In this document: positions 1-9,103 of the stretch, in pieces | How the letters are laid out: each line of letters starts with the position of its first letter | Position numbering within the stretch: the first letter of the stretch is position 1 | NCBI RefSeq assembly: GCF_030270605.1 | Contig: NZ_BSYJ01000002.1 | Coordinates: forward strand, 1 to 64,000 | Source of the DNA: Biformimicrobium ophioploci | Lineage (GTDB): Bacteria; Pseudomonadota; Gammaproteobacteria; Pseudomonadales; Cellvibrionaceae | Direction: 5' to 3' | DNA: 64,000 nt | Position numbers and translations under genes: made by a program | Notes under the pieces: generated by a model | Databases searched by the model: none | What the model was told of the DNA's origin: nothing | The model's input: only the letters and a program-made list of their open reading frames with translations

Positions 1-10
1 TTTATATTCC

Positions 11-44
11 AAAAGCCCAGTCGCTAACGCGGCTGGGCTTTTTT
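11..44 (+). terminator. Rho-independent terminator of an upstream gene
   Basis: A perfect 10-bp stem (11-20 with 33-42, core AAAAGCCCAG/CTGGGCTTTT) runs straight into a T-tract. It must end a transcript entering from the left of the window; the gene itself is outside. Confidence 0.85.
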
Positions 45-64
45 CATATAAACCTTCCGATGAC

Positions 65-195
65 GGCTGCTACGCAGCCAGGGTCATGGTGGCTCGCTTC
101 GCTCGGGGCTGCGCCCCGCCGTCGTAAGCTCCGGCGCCCAAACCAGCTACGCTGGTTAGTCAGGTTCCTCAGCTGGCGGATGCCGCGTAGCGGCA
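65..195. repeat. Run of four short perfect hairpins with 3-nt loops
   Basis: Four separate palindromes occur within 131 bp: 65-79 (GGCTGC-tac-GCAGCC), 104-118 (CGGGGC-tgc-GCCCCG), 141-157 (AACCAGC-tac-GCTGGTT) and 181-195 (TGCCGC-gta-GCGGCA). All have 3-nt loops, mostly tac/gta. The stretch between the terminator at 44 and the gene at 284 holds no convincing ORF, so these hairpins are its only visible content. They resemble small intergenic palindromic elements; function unknown. Confidence 0.55.
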
Positions 196-283
196 GCTCA
201 GAGTAGGTCATCAGTAGTTCAGCCCCCTTACGAACCTTTCTCCGCAGCTCGGGTCTACCCTCAGTACGCAACTGAACAATGGA

Positions 284-979
284 ATGTGCGCAGGGATGGA
301 GCGAGTCGGAATTGCACAGAGATTCTTCTGGCCGATCAGCGCTGCTCTCGTGCTGCACCTGGCGGTCTTTTACCTGATGAAAGACCTGCAGTTAGGTGAT
401 TACCCATCGATGCCTGGCCCTGACAGTGCCCGCCTGAATGTCACTTTGCGTTTCGCGTCAGTGACAGAACCGAACCTCGATCCGAAATCACCTACTAATG
501 CTGATCCGGAAATTGACTCCAAACTTGCCCCTGACATCAGCCCGGTACTTTCTTCTGCCTGGAGGGAGCCAGAAGTACAGAGCCCGGCGCCCGAAGCTGC
601 TGCTAGTCGCCAGATCCATACGGCGATACCCGCGCCCGGAGCTGCGCTAGCGCCAAAGCCCTCGATTTCTAAAGAAGATGCGAGTGACGCGGGCGCTTCC
701 GATGCCAAAATCAACGGCACTGTATTTGATCCTCGCCTGAGGGAACGGATCCAGCGTGCACAATCCACACGAAGTTTGCCTGCAGACAGTGGGGATATCG
801 AAGAGATGACTGCGCAGGGCACGTTTATCCGGAGGGGAGATTACTGTGCCGAGCGGCGAGCACTGGTCACCAATGATATCGACTTTGTTGTCTATCAGGA
901 CTTCAAGGTGAAGTGCAGCAAGCGCAAGGCCGACAAAGACAGGGTCGACAGGCTCGCGGAGCGCTTCGGTATTCCCTGA
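284..979 (+). CDS. Hypothetical membrane-anchored periplasmic protein with TonB-like N-terminus
   Basis: 231 residues, not assigned to a family I recognise. A short basic N-terminus is followed by one hydrophobic segment (about residues 14-31, FFWPISAALVLHLAVFYL), then a long Pro/Ala/Ser-rich, low-complexity linker to about residue 150. A compact, charged C-terminal part follows, with two cysteines (in GDYCAERR and KVKCSKRK). The layout recalls TonB-type proteins (inner-membrane anchor, proline-rich span, periplasmic end), but the C-terminus does not look like a TonB domain and no ExbB/ExbD lies nearby. ATG 284 is the longest start; ATG 296 (MERVGIAQ) is equally possible, and neither has a clear ribosome-binding site. 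It stands alone, separated by about 190 bp from the next gene. Inner-membrane location is inferred from the hydrophobic segment only. Confidence 0.6.
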   Translation: MCAGMERVGIAQRFFWPISAALVLHLAVFYLMKDLQLGDYPSMPGPDSARLNVTLRFASVTEPNLDPKSPTNADPEIDSKLAPDISPVLSSAWREPEVQSPAPEAAASRQIHTAIPAPGAALAPKPSISKEDASDAGASDAKINGTVFDPRLRERIQRAQSTRSLPADSGDIEEMTAQGTFIRRGDYCAERRALVTNDIDFVVYQDFKVKCSKRKADKDRVDRLAERFGIP

Positions 980-1170
980 GGTACTGCGCTGTAGCGGGGG
1001 GACACCACTGCGTGCACCGGCTAATTTACAACGCGATTTGCGAAACGCGGTGATTCCTCAAAATTGATGCCATTTCAGCGCTTTTTTGCCTTTGTAGGAT
1101 GCGCTTTAAATACCTGTTTCGATTGCTCACCTATTATTTAGACGTATGTTCTAGGGATAGGTGTATACCA

Positions 1171-2004
1171 ATGATGAAACGGACAGTTTTTTTGGGCCTT
1201 GCATTGGGTGCGTTCGCATCGTCGCAGGTATTGGCCGATAGTAGCCTCTATGTAAGTGGTTCTGCTGCTTACAACGATATGGATGACACTGGCAGTGTTG
1301 GCTGGCTGACGGATGAGTTCGTCACCGGCCCGGGCACTGAAGTGCCGGCCGGCGTGGTCCTGGGGCCCGGTACGAATTTGCGCTGGGATACCGATGTCGA
1401 TAGTGGCTGGGGTGTAAATCTTGCGTTGGGCTGGCGCGCGAACTCGGCCAGGTTTGAGCTGGAGTACGCCTACACAGAGAACGATGTGGACTCGCATAGT
1501 GGTGTCACTATAGCGGGAATCGCAATCGATTCTGAGGATGCCGCCATCCTGATCAGCGACGCCGAGGAGAATCTGGGCGTGACGGTCGGGGATCTGGTCG
1601 CCGATGGTGGTGGCGAATTCACGACAGATTACTTCTTCGTCAACGCCTATTACGACTTTGACGGCTGGGACGACCAGTGGGCACCCTATGTCGGTGTAGG
1701 TCTGGGTTGGGCGTGGCTGGATGCAGACTATAGCCCATCGAGCATCGATATCCTCGATGACGACGACGATGGTTATGCGTGGCAGGCAATGCTCGGTCTC
1801 AACTATTTCTGTAGCGACCAGCTGAGTATTTTCGGTGGAGTGCGCTGGCGGGAATCTGATGAGATGGTGATTCGCACTGGCAGTGACAGCCTGGTACCAG
1901 CGCTGTTCGAGGTCGATAACGAGAACTGGCAGTTTGAGGTCGGCGTGCGCTGGCACTTCCACATGGGGCCGAAAATGGCGCCTTACACGCCGAACTACAA
2001 GTAG
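1171..2004 (+). CDS. Outer-membrane beta-barrel protein
   Basis: 277 residues from ATG 1171, preceded by AGGGATAGG. This start gives a classical signal peptide (MMKRTVFLGLALGAFASSQVLA, cut after VLA), whereas the longer frame to 1099 would bury it. The mature part alternates aromatic/glycine beta-strands: NLALGWRAN, FELEYAYTE, YFFVNAYYDFD, YVGVGLGWAW, WQAMLGLNY, IFGGVRWRE and FEVGVRWHF, typical of an 8-stranded OmpA/OmpW-size barrel. Acidic extracellular loops (for example DDDDDG near residue 190) are visible. Unusually, a short basic tail of about 13 residues follows the last aromatic strand, so the barrel does not end on the usual terminal aromatic. It is a single-gene unit closed by a terminator; ligand or pore function cannot be deduced. 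Confidence 0.82.
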   Translation: MMKRTVFLGLALGAFASSQVLADSSLYVSGSAAYNDMDDTGSVGWLTDEFVTGPGTEVPAGVVLGPGTNLRWDTDVDSGWGVNLALGWRANSARFELEYAYTENDVDSHSGVTIAGIAIDSEDAAILISDAEENLGVTVGDLVADGGGEFTTDYFFVNAYYDFDGWDDQWAPYVGVGLGWAWLDADYSPSSIDILDDDDDGYAWQAMLGLNYFCSDQLSIFGGVRWRESDEMVIRTGSDSLVPALFEVDNENWQFEVGVRWHFHMGPKMAPYTPNYK

Positions 2005-2030
2005 CGACTTTGCTGCAACGTTGAATGGAA

Positions 2031-2057
2031 AACCGGGCCTTGCGGCCCGGTTTTTTG
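2031..2057 (+). terminator. Bidirectional rho-independent terminator
   Basis: Stem AACCGGGCC (2031-2039) / GGCCCGGTT (2043-2051) with a 3-4 nt loop, followed by T6 on the plus strand. On the minus strand it ends in TTTT, so it may serve both the barrel gene and the convergent reductase gene. Confidence 0.85.
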
Positions 2058-2067
2058 TTTGGATCCG

Positions 2068-2595
2068 CTAGCCGGGCTTTATCTCATAGTGTGTGAGTGC
2101 GGCGCCTGCGTCGATTACTGTGGCGCTTTTCAGCTCGAAGGGTATTGTTCTGTCTAGTGGCGCGAAGAGCGGTATACCGGAGCCGAGCAATACCGGCATC
2201 TGGCACAGGCTGAGATCCGTAAGCAGGTTTCTTTCCAGTAAGGCAGAAGCGAGGACTCCGCCACCGACCACCCATAAATAGCCAATGCCAGAGCGCCTCG
2301 CGGCACTCACTGCCTCCTCGGGAGTGTGCTCCAGTTGCAGTGCGCAGCCCGCATGCCCGGTAACCTCCCCGCTCGCGCAGACCCAGGTTGGCCTGTCTCC
2401 ATAAGGCCATTGGCCGAATTCGCGAATCTGGTCGTAGGTCTTGCGGCCCATGATGACGCCATCTACAGAGGCGAAAAATTCGTGGAAGCCGGTTTCCGAG
2501 AGCGGAATCGCCAACTCGTCCAGCCAGCCCACCCCACCCTCGGCGTCCGCGATAAAGCCATCGACACTGGCGGCAACATAGTAGTGAACTTTCAT
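2068..2595 (-). CDS. Dihydrofolate reductase-like / RibD C-terminal domain protein
   Basis: 175 residues from ATG 2595. It opens with the family pattern KVHYYVAASVDGFIAD and continues with VDGVIMGRKTYDQI, the nucleotide-binding element of the DHFR/RibD reductase fold. YLWVVGGGVLASALL (second nucleotide motif) and a C-terminal strand end the domain. Stand-alone members of this family are usually annotated dihydrofolate reductase family or YyaP/RibD C-terminal; they are probably NADPH-dependent reductases, but most have no proven substrate. It is convergent with the barrel gene and shares its terminator. It lies head-to-tail behind the nrd operon but is separated from it by a strong terminator, so it has its own transcript. 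It is unlikely to be the essential FolA, which has different active-site sequences. Confidence 0.85.
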   Translation of the reverse strand: MKVHYYVAASVDGFIADAEGGVGWLDELAIPLSETGFHEFFASVDGVIMGRKTYDQIREFGQWPYGDRPTWVCASGEVTGHAGCALQLEHTPEEAVSAARRSGIGYLWVVGGGVLASALLERNLLTDLSLCQMPVLLGSGIPLFAPLDRTIPFELKSATVIDAGAALTHYEIKPG

Positions 2596-2637
2596 AGCCC
2601 AAGTGTAGGCCGCCCACTACCAAAAAATGACGGGCAA

Positions 2638-2664
2638 TAAAAAAGGCGACTCATGGGAGTCGCC
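2638..2664 (-). terminator. Rho-independent terminator of the nrdJ operon
   Basis: Perfect 8-bp stem GGCGACTC/GAGTCGCC (2645-2652 with 2657-2664), loop ATGG. Read on the minus strand it is followed by T6 (A-run at 2639-2644), 25 bp past the stop of the reductase small subunit. Confidence 0.88.
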
Positions 2665-2689
2665 TTCGTAAAGCCCAGCGTTCAGATGC

Positions 2690-3424
2690 TTAACCGCATT
2701 TGCTGTCGCCGCAGTTCAGGCAGGTCAGGCAGCCATCCATCTGGATCAGCGCAGTGGTATTGCACTTCTTGCACAGTTGCGCGCCCGGCGGGAATTCTGC
2801 ATGTGAGCTGGCGGAAGCCTTCTTCTCCTGCTGCGATTCAAACTCCTTGCGCTTCTGGTCCAGGATTTCCTTCTGGTGGGCTTCCATCTCCGGGTCTACC
2901 AGCAGGCCAATCATGCGCATGTGCGACTCGATGGCTTCGCCGATTTCAGCGACCAGGGACGGCATGAAACGGCCGCCGGACTTGAAGTAGCCGCCCTGCG
3001 GATCGAATACTGCTTTCAGCTCTTCCACCAGGAAGGTAATGTCACCGCCCTTGCGGAATACCGCGGAAATAACCCGGGTCAGGGCCACGATCCACTGGAA
3101 CTGGTCCATGTTCTTGGAGTTGATGAAGATCTCAAACGGACGGCGCACTTCGTGCTCGGTACCCTCGTTGAGGATGATGTCATTGATGGTGACATAGAGC
3201 GCGTGCTCGGACAGCGGTGTCTTGATCTTGTAGGTAGAACCGAGCAGCATCTCAGGACGTTCTACGCTTTCGTGCATATGGATGACCTCAGCCATCGCCG
3301 CGGGTGCCTCGGTACCCTCTGCAGGCTGTGTGGCTACAGGCTGTGCGGCCGCTTCCGACGGCTTGTCTGCCTCTTCGTCGCGAACCTTGAAGCCCACGAT
3401 TTTCTTTTCAATCTTAGTTGCCAT
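2690..3424 (-). CDS. nrdJb: Class II (B12-dependent) ribonucleotide reductase accessory subunit, NrdJb type
   Basis: 244 residues. ATG 3424 was chosen over the longer TTG because AAAGGA sits just upstream. A charged, alanine-rich linker is followed by a TSCPD-type domain (about residues 55-170, motifs VTINDII, RRPFEIFINSKNMDQFQWI, SAVFRKGGDI). The tail is cysteine-rich: CKKCNT...CLTCLNCGDSKCG. In Pseudomonas aeruginosa the B12-dependent reductase is split into NrdJa and NrdJb; the NrdJb part carries this domain and the C-terminal cysteines that re-reduce the active site. The gene follows nrdJ by 30 bp in the same operon and shares its terminator. The cysteine cluster presumably supplies electrons from thioredoxin to the large subunit, which itself ends without a CxxC pair. 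Confidence 0.9.
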   Translation of the reverse strand: MATKIEKKIVGFKVRDEEADKPSEAAAQPVATQPAEGTEAPAAMAEVIHMHESVERPEMLLGSTYKIKTPLSEHALYVTINDIILNEGTEHEVRRPFEIFINSKNMDQFQWIVALTRVISAVFRKGGDITFLVEELKAVFDPQGGYFKSGGRFMPSLVAEIGEAIESHMRMIGLLVDPEMEAHQKEILDQKRKEFESQQEKKASASSHAEFPPGAQLCKKCNTTALIQMDGCLTCLNCGDSKCG

Positions 3425-3454
3425 TATTCCTTTCCCCAAAATTCTGTATAGCGC

Positions 3455-5626
3455 TTACAGCTTGCCGTAGTAGCCTTCTTTCAGTGCGTCGAAGAGGTTT
3501 GCAGCGGTGTGGATCTCGCCGTCGTATTCCACCTCTTCATTGCCTTTCAGGCGCACAGTGGTGCCGTCGTCCAGAGTGAACTCGTAAGTGGTCTTTTCCA
3601 GGTCACTGTCCTTGACCAGCACACCCTGGAAGGCCTCCGGATTGAAGCGGAAGGTGGTGCAGCCCTTCAGTTTCTTCTCGTAGGCGTACAGGTAGATATC
3701 CTTGAATTCCTCGTAGGGGAAATCTGTTGGCACGTTTGCAGTCTTGGAGATCGAGGAGTCGATCCAGGTCTGCGCCGCCGCCTGGATATCAACGTGCTCC
3801 TTGGGCGTGATGTCATCTGCAGTGATGAAGTACTCCGGCAGTGCTGCGTCCGGGTCTTCGCTGTATGGCATGGCCTTGTTGCTTACCAGTGCACGGTAGG
3901 CAAGCAGCTCATAGGAAAAGACGTCGACCTTCTCCTTACTCTTCTTGCCGGCACGGATCACGTTGCGGCTGTAGTGGTGCGCAAAGCTCGGCTCGATACC
4001 GTTACTGGCGTTGTTGGCCAGGGACAGGGAAATAGTACCTGTCGGCGCGATGGAGCTGTGGTGGGTAAAGCGGCAGCCTTTCTCGGCCAACTTTTCCGCC
4101 AGCGCCTTGTCCTCTTTCGCCACACGCTGCATGTAGCGGCTGTACTTAGCAAACAGCACCTTGCCCGGCAGCTTGTCGCCGGCCTTGATGCCGTCCTTCG
4201 CCATCTCCGGGCGTACACGCAACATGTCCGCGGTCACCGTGAACTCCTCGTCCATGATCGGTGCTGGGCCCTTCTCTTCGGCCAATTCCAGGCCGGTGCG
4301 CCAGCCGGTCATTGCCAGCTCGCGGCTGACCTGCTCGGTGAACGCGAGGGAGTTCTCTGAACCGTACTTCATCTGCAGCATGGTCAGGGTGGAGCCCAGA
4401 CCCAGGAAGCCCATGCCATGGCGGCGCTTGCGGAATATCTCGTTGCGTTGCTCTTCCAGCGGCAGGCCGTTGATCTCCACCACATTGTCCAGCATGCGGG
4501 TGAAGATGCCGACGGTCTCGCGGAAGCTGTCCCAGTCAAAGGTCGCCTCTTCGGTGAACGGGTCACGCACGAACTTGGTCAGGTTGACGGAGCCCAGCAG
4601 GCAGGCGCCGTAGGGCGGCAGGGGCTGCTCGCCACACGGGTTGGTCGCGCGAATATCCTCGCAGAACCAGTTGTTGTTTTCCTGGTTGACCTGGTCGATC
4701 AGGATGAAGCCCGGCTCGGCAAAGTCGTAGGTGGAGGCCATGATGGCATTCCACAGTTTCTGTGCCTTGATGGTCTTGTAGATACGGCACGCAGCTTCAC
4801 CTTTCTTGTTGGTGTAGTAGCGGCTGCTGTCTGGCAGGTAGCGCCAGACCACCTGCTTGGCGTCTTTCAGGTCAACTTCGTCGCTCTCGACTTCCTTTTC
4901 GGTCATCGGGAAAGACAGGGTCCAGTCGGCGCCCGCCTGCACGGCCTGCATGAAGTCATCGGTGATCAGCAGGGACAGGTTGAACTGGCGCAGACGGCCG
5001 TCCTCACGCTTGGCGCGGATGAATTCCATCACGTCCGGGTGGTGCACATCGAACGTGGCCATCTGCGCACCGCGGCGACCGCCAGCCGAGGAGACGGTGA
5101 AGCACATCTTGTCGTAGATATCCATGAACGACAGCGGGCCGCTGGTGCGGGCACCGGCGCCGCTTACGTAGGCACCGCGCGGGCGCAGGGTGGAGAACTC
5201 GTAGCCGATACCACAGCCGGCTTTCAGGGTCAGGCCAGCTTCATGAACCTTCTCCAGGATGCCGTCCATGGAATCATCGACGGAACCAGATACTGTGCAG
5301 TTAATGGTCGATGTGGCGGGTTTATAATCGCCTGCGCCGGCGTTGGAAATAATGCGGCCGGCAGGGATGGCGCCATTGCGCAGCGCCTTGACGAATTCTT
5401 TCTCCCAGTGTGCGCGCTTTTCAGGCGCTTCCACTTCGGCCAGCGCTTCTGCGACGCGCTGGTAGGTGGCGTCCATGTCCGCGTCCACCGCTTTGCCGTT
5501 GCGGTCCTGCAAACGGTATTTCTTATCCCAGATGTCGAGGGATGCGTCTTGGAAAGCCACGTCAATGCGGGCTTTTGGCTTACTTTCCGTGGTTTTGGAA
5601 GCTGCGGCGGTCTTGCTTGATGACAT
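3455..5626 (-). CDS. nrdJ: Class II adenosylcobalamin-dependent ribonucleotide reductase, catalytic subunit
   Basis: 723 residues from ATG 5626 (MSSSKTAAASK). The frame is open upstream to 5743, but an extended -10 promoter and NrdR box lie inside that extension, so the shorter start is right. It reduces ribonucleotides to deoxyribonucleotides with a cobalamin-derived thiyl radical, independently of oxygen. Visible motifs are INCTVSGSVDDSM (redox cysteine of the finger loop), LKAGCGIGYEFSTLRPRG, the radical-site signature NPCGEQPLPPYGACLLGSVNL, and HHSSIAPTGTISL in the C-terminal barrel. No CxxC tail is present; this function is on the downstream nrdJb product. The N-terminus is short, with no obvious ATP-cone. 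It is first gene of a two-gene operon. Confidence 0.95.
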   Translation of the reverse strand: MSSSKTAAASKTTESKPKARIDVAFQDASLDIWDKKYRLQDRNGKAVDADMDATYQRVAEALAEVEAPEKRAHWEKEFVKALRNGAIPAGRIISNAGAGDYKPATSTINCTVSGSVDDSMDGILEKVHEAGLTLKAGCGIGYEFSTLRPRGAYVSGAGARTSGPLSFMDIYDKMCFTVSSAGGRRGAQMATFDVHHPDVMEFIRAKREDGRLRQFNLSLLITDDFMQAVQAGADWTLSFPMTEKEVESDEVDLKDAKQVVWRYLPDSSRYYTNKKGEAACRIYKTIKAQKLWNAIMASTYDFAEPGFILIDQVNQENNNWFCEDIRATNPCGEQPLPPYGACLLGSVNLTKFVRDPFTEEATFDWDSFRETVGIFTRMLDNVVEINGLPLEEQRNEIFRKRRHGMGFLGLGSTLTMLQMKYGSENSLAFTEQVSRELAMTGWRTGLELAEEKGPAPIMDEEFTVTADMLRVRPEMAKDGIKAGDKLPGKVLFAKYSRYMQRVAKEDKALAEKLAEKGCRFTHHSSIAPTGTISLSLANNASNGIEPSFAHHYSRNVIRAGKKSKEKVDVFSYELLAYRALVSNKAMPYSEDPDAALPEYFITADDITPKEHVDIQAAAQTWIDSSISKTANVPTDFPYEEFKDIYLYAYEKKLKGCTTFRFNPEAFQGVLVKDSDLEKTTYEFTLDDGTTVRLKGNEEVEYDGEIHTAANLFDALKEGYYGKL

Positions 5627-5659
5627 GAGAGCGTAGTGTTCCTTGAAGCTTTTCTTGTA

Positions 5660-5701
5660 TTTATACCACAAGATATTGTGGTGCCGATCGACATAGTATC
5701 C
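5660..5701 (-). promoter_or_regulatory. nrdJ promoter with NrdR box
   Basis: On the minus strand an extended -10 element TGG-TATAAA (hexamer at 5665-5660) is overlapped by a perfect 7+7 inverted repeat, ACCACAA-gata-TTGTGGT (5665-5682). This matches the NrdR-box pattern (ACAC-n8-GTGT type). The box occupies the spacer between -10 and a poor -35, the position expected for repression. NrdR boxes usually come in pairs; a degenerate second copy (GGATACTATGTCGATC, centre near 5693) lies about 20 bp upstream. Regulation by the NrdR ATP/dATP sensor is inferred from the site. Confidence 0.75.
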
Positions 5702-6073
5702 GAAAGGGCCGCGGATATTAAAGTTTGAAATTTGTATCCGCAAGCGGACCCAGGCGCCACTGGAAAAATATTAATGACTGTCAGGTTGTTCAGTTTGAGG
5801 TTGTTCTTTTTTTAATCTTTTGGGTAAATTTTGAGCGCCGCAGCATGGGTGTTTACGCGACAAAAAGTGATTGAAATCCGGACGGCATTAATGCGTGAAA
5901 TTGGATGCAGAAAAAAACGCCACTCTGTGCAGATTTTGGCGCCAGCATGCTTTGAATCTGGCGTGGATTGCTGCCATGATCCGGAAAGCCGGACCACAAG
6001 GTTCTCAAGGATGTAACGGGGGCTGCTTATTTCGTGACCGGCTTGCTTATATACAACAGGGGAGGTTATAGCG
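5702..6073. other. Intergenic region between divergent nrdJ and pntA
   Basis: About 370 bp, more AT-rich than its surroundings. No convincing gene. Small inverted repeats are visible at 5940-5963 (CGCCAG...CTGGCG, 12-nt loop) and 5980-5993 (TCCGG-aaag-CCGGA). The pntA promoter must lie here but no confident -35/-10 pair was found. A strong ribosome-binding site, AGGGGAGG, lies at about 6058-6065 and fixes the GTG start of pntA. Confidence 0.5.
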
Positions 6074-7636
6074 GTGATTATTGCAATACCCGCAGAGACA
6101 GCGGCAGGTGAAGCGCGTGTAGCGGCTACGCCGGCGAGTGTCGACAAACTGAAGTCACTGGGCTTCGAAGTCCGGATTCAGGCTGGAGCAGGGGAGGCCG
6201 CGAGCTTCCGCGACAGCGACTACGAACAGGCAGGAGCGCAGATCGCAGCAGATGCGGCGGGCTGCTTCACCGGCGCCGATATCGTACTCAAGGTTCAGGC
6301 GCCTTCCACCGAAGAGATCGAGCTGATTCCACCGCGCGCGACCCTGATTTCCTTTATGAAGCCGGGCCAGAGTGAAGCGCTGCTCAAGACGCTGGCGGAG
6401 AAGAATATCAACGCCCTGGCCATGGAGTCCGTACCGCGGATCTCCCGCGCGCAAAAAATGGACGCCCTCAGCTCCATGGCGAATATTGCCGGCTACCGCG
6501 CGGTCATCGAGGCAGCGCACTCCTTTGGTCGTTTTTTCACCGGCCAGATCACGGCTGCGGGCAAGGTGCCGCCGGCCAAGGTGCTGGTGATTGGCGCTGG
6601 TGTCGCAGGCCTCGCTGCAATCGGTACCGCCAAGGGCATGGGTGCCATCGTGCGCGCATTTGATACCCGCGCCGAGGTTAAAGAGCAGGTAGAGTCCATG
6701 GGGGCCGAGTTCCTCACGGTGGAGATCGAGGAAGAGGGCTCCGGCACCGGCGGCTACGCCAAGGAAATGTCGCAGGCCTTTATCGATGCTGAAATGGCGC
6801 TGTTCCGCGAGCAGGCCGAGGAAGTGGACATCGTGATCACCACGGCGCTGATTCCGGGCCGCCCCGCGCCCAAGCTGTGGCTTGCGGACATGGTAGAGAC
6901 CATGAAGGAAGGTTCTGTAGTGGTGGACCTGGCCGCGGAAAACGGGGGCAACTGCGACTTCACCGAAAAGGATGAAAAAGTCGTGCGAGAGGGTGTCACC
7001 ATTATCGGTTACACCAACCTTCCCAGCCGTGCAGCCACCCAGGCCTCGACGCTGTACGCCACCAACCTTTATCACTTGATGAGTGAACTGAGTCCTGAAA
7101 AGGATGGCCAGGTCAACATTGATTTCGAGGATGAGGTCATCCGCGGTGCGACCGTGGTACTCGCCGGCGACGAGCAGGGTGAGATTACCTGGCCACCACC
7201 GGCGCCCAAGCTGAGTGCGCAGCCCGCCAAGCCTGCAGCCGGAGAAGAGACTCAGGTCGCCGCGGTAGAAAAGAAAGAGAAGAAGCCGACCAGCGCATTT
7301 GCCCTGATTACCTACTGGGCAGTGGCAGGCGCAGCGTTGCTGGGCCTTGGTAAGGTAGCGCCGGCAGATTTCATCGCGCACTTCACTGTGTTCGTGCTGG
7401 CCGTCTTTGTTGGCTGGCAGGTGATCTGGAATGTGACCCACGCGCTGCACACCCCGTTGATGAGTGTGACCAATGCCATTTCCGGTATTGTGGTTGTGGG
7501 TGCCCTTCTGCAGCTGGGTGGTGACAGCAGCACGCTGGTGACGGTGCTGGCATTTATCGCGGTACTGGTGGCGACCATCAATATCGCCGGCGGGTTCCTG
7601 GTAACTCACCGCATGCTGAAAATGTTCCGTCGATAG
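6074..7636 (+). CDS. pntA: NAD(P) transhydrogenase subunit alpha
   Basis: 520 residues (E. coli PntA 510), starting at GTG 6074 behind AGGGGAGG. PntAB is the proton-translocating transhydrogenase of the inner membrane: it passes hydride between NADH and NADP+, using the proton motive force to make NADPH. The N-terminal domain I (about 1-380) binds NAD(H), with the dinucleotide motif [20 protein letters not shown] near residue 175 and the conserved [20 protein letters not shown] and [14 protein letters not shown] segments. An alanine/lysine-rich linker leads to a C-terminal membrane part with about four helices ([20 protein letters not shown] onwards). This is the fused enterobacterial-type alpha chain, not the split alpha1/alpha2 form. 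pntB follows after 13 bp. Confidence 0.96.
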   Translation: MIIAIPAETAAGEARVAATPASVDKLKSLGFEVRIQAGAGEAASFRDSDYEQAGAQIAADAAGCFTGADIVLKVQAPSTEEIELIPPRATLISFMKPGQSEALLKTLAEKNINALAMESVPRISRAQKMDALSSMANIAGYRAVIEAAHSFGRFFTGQITAAGKVPPAKVLVIGAGVAGLAAIGTAKGMGAIVRAFDTRAEVKEQVESMGAEFLTVEIEEEGSGTGGYAKEMSQAFIDAEMALFREQAEEVDIVITTALIPGRPAPKLWLADMVETMKEGSVVVDLAAENGGNCDFTEKDEKVVREGVTIIGYTNLPSRAATQASTLYATNLYHLMSELSPEKDGQVNIDFEDEVIRGATVVLAGDEQGEITWPPPAPKLSAQPAKPAAGEETQVAAVEKKEKKPTSAFALITYWAVAGAALLGLGKVAPADFIAHFTVFVLAVFVGWQVIWNVTHALHTPLMSVTNAISGIVVVGALLQLGGDSSTLVTVLAFIAVLVATINIAGGFLVTHRMLKMFRR

Positions 7637-7649
7637 GCCAGGGAGAAAT

Positions 7650-9053
7650 ATGATGAACGGTGTAATTTCTATGGCCTACCTGTTGGCGGCCATCTTTTTC
7701 ATCCTGAGCCTGAGCGGGCTCAGTAGCCACGAAACGGCGCGCAGGGGCAATGCCTACGGCATAACGGGTATGGCCATTGCAATTGTGGCCACGATCCTCA
7801 GCGTCAAAGCGGAAGCCTACGGGCTGATTGCCATTGCGATGGGCGTGGGTGCGGCGATTGGCTTCGTGTTCGCCAAGCGGGTTGAAATGACCGCGATGCC
7901 GCAGCTGGTTGCGCTGCTGCACAGCTTTGTTGGTCTTGCGGCCGTGCTGATCGGCTGGGGCGGCTACCTGTCTCCCGCGGAGCAGCTGGAGGGCGCGGCG
8001 CATACGATCCACAATACCGAGATCTACCTCGGGATCTTCATCGGTGCCATTACCCTGACCGGTTCACTGGTCGCATTCGGCAAACTGCAGGGTTCGATTT
8101 CCGGGCGGCCGCTGATGCTGCCATTCCGGCATGGCCTCAACCTGATTGCGATACTGCTGACAATATTCCTGGGCGTATTGTTCGTGCCGGGTGACATCAG
8201 TGCGTCCAGCACGTTTTACCTGTTGATCATGACCGGTATTGCACTGCTGGTGGGTATCCACCTGGTTGCGGCCATCGGCGGCGCGGATATGCCGGTGGTG
8301 GTGTCGATGCTCAACAGCTACTCGGGTTGGGCCGCGGCCGCGACCGGCTTCATGTTGAGCAACGACCTGTTGATTGTCACGGGCGCGCTGGTGGGTTCTT
8401 CCGGTGCCATCCTCAGTTACATCATGTGTAAGGGCATGAACCGCTCTTTCATCAGCGTGATCCTCGGTGGCTTCGGCACCGATAGCGGCGCAGTGGCCGA
8501 TGACGACGGCGAGGGCGGGGAAGCTGTAGCGACTTCGTTCGAGGAGCTGGCTGACGATCTCGACATGGCGAAAAACATCATCATCGTGCCGGGCTTCGGT
8601 ATGGCGGTTGCGCACGCGCAGCAAGCCGTCAGCGAACTCACGGAAACCCTGCGTAAACAGGGCAAGACCGTGCGCTTCGGTATTCACCCGGTGGCGGGTC
8701 GCCTGCCCGGGCATATGAATGTACTGCTGGCGGAAGCCGATGTGCCATATGATATCGTGATGGAAATGGACGAAATCAATGATGATTTCCCGGAGACGGA
8801 CCTGGTGCTTGTTATCGGCGCGAATGATACGGTGAACCCGGATGCGGTGGAGAAACCGAACTCGCCGATTGCCGGTATGCCGGTTCTGGAAGTCTGGCGG
8901 GCGAAGAAAGTCGTTGTGCTGAAACGTTCCATGGCGTCCGGCTATGCCGGGGTTGCCAATCCGCTGTTCATCAAGGAGAACGCGCGGATGCTGTTCGGCG
9001 ACGCCAAGGACAGCCTGCAGCATGTAATAGGAAAGCTTCTGCAGCTTGCATAA
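7650..9053 (+). CDS. pntB: NAD(P) transhydrogenase subunit beta
   Basis: 467 residues (E. coli PntB 462). The first half is hydrophobic with about eight to nine membrane helices forming the proton channel ([31 protein letters not shown] at the start). The C-terminal half is domain III, the NADP(H)-binding domain. Its hallmarks are [54 protein letters not shown] and [16 protein letters not shown]. The start is at ATGATG 7650, with GGAG upstream (AGGGAGAAAT). It is translated directly after pntA and closed by a strong terminator, so pntAB form a two-gene operon. Confidence 0.96.
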   Translation: MMNGVISMAYLLAAIFFILSLSGLSSHETARRGNAYGITGMAIAIVATILSVKAEAYGLIAIAMGVGAAIGFVFAKRVEMTAMPQLVALLHSFVGLAAVLIGWGGYLSPAEQLEGAAHTIHNTEIYLGIFIGAITLTGSLVAFGKLQGSISGRPLMLPFRHGLNLIAILLTIFLGVLFVPGDISASSTFYLLIMTGIALLVGIHLVAAIGGADMPVVVSMLNSYSGWAAAATGFMLSNDLLIVTGALVGSSGAILSYIMCKGMNRSFISVILGGFGTDSGAVADDDGEGGEAVATSFEELADDLDMAKNIIIVPGFGMAVAHAQQAVSELTETLRKQGKTVRFGIHPVAGRLPGHMNVLLAEADVPYDIVMEMDEINDDFPETDLVLVIGANDTVNPDAVEKPNSPIAGMPVLEVWRAKKVVVLKRSMASGYAGVANPLFIKENARMLFGDAKDSLQHVIGKLLQLA

Positions 9054-9059
9054 AATGGA

Positions 9060-9087
9060 AGCGCGCCTCTAGAGGCGCGTTTTTTTG
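9060..9087 (+). terminator. Rho-independent terminator of pntAB
   Basis: Stem CGCGCCTC/GAGGCGCG (9062-9069 with 9072-9079) with a tight loop, followed by T7. It lies directly after the pntB stop. Confidence 0.9.
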
Positions 9088-9103
9088 TTTGGGAAAAATA
9101 AAA

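Noticed and set aside
44-358. 104-residue minus-strand ORF over the hairpin region
   Set aside because: It runs through palindromes, has no family resemblance and overlaps the start of the plus-strand gene; most likely a chance frame in GC-rich DNA.
5880-5965. Cobalamin-riboswitch-like pieces (GTGAAATT, CGCCACTCTGTG) upstream of pntA
   Set aside because: The core spacing and the B12-box are not there, and the adjacent gene on that strand is pntA, not a B12 gene. A covariance-model search would settle it.
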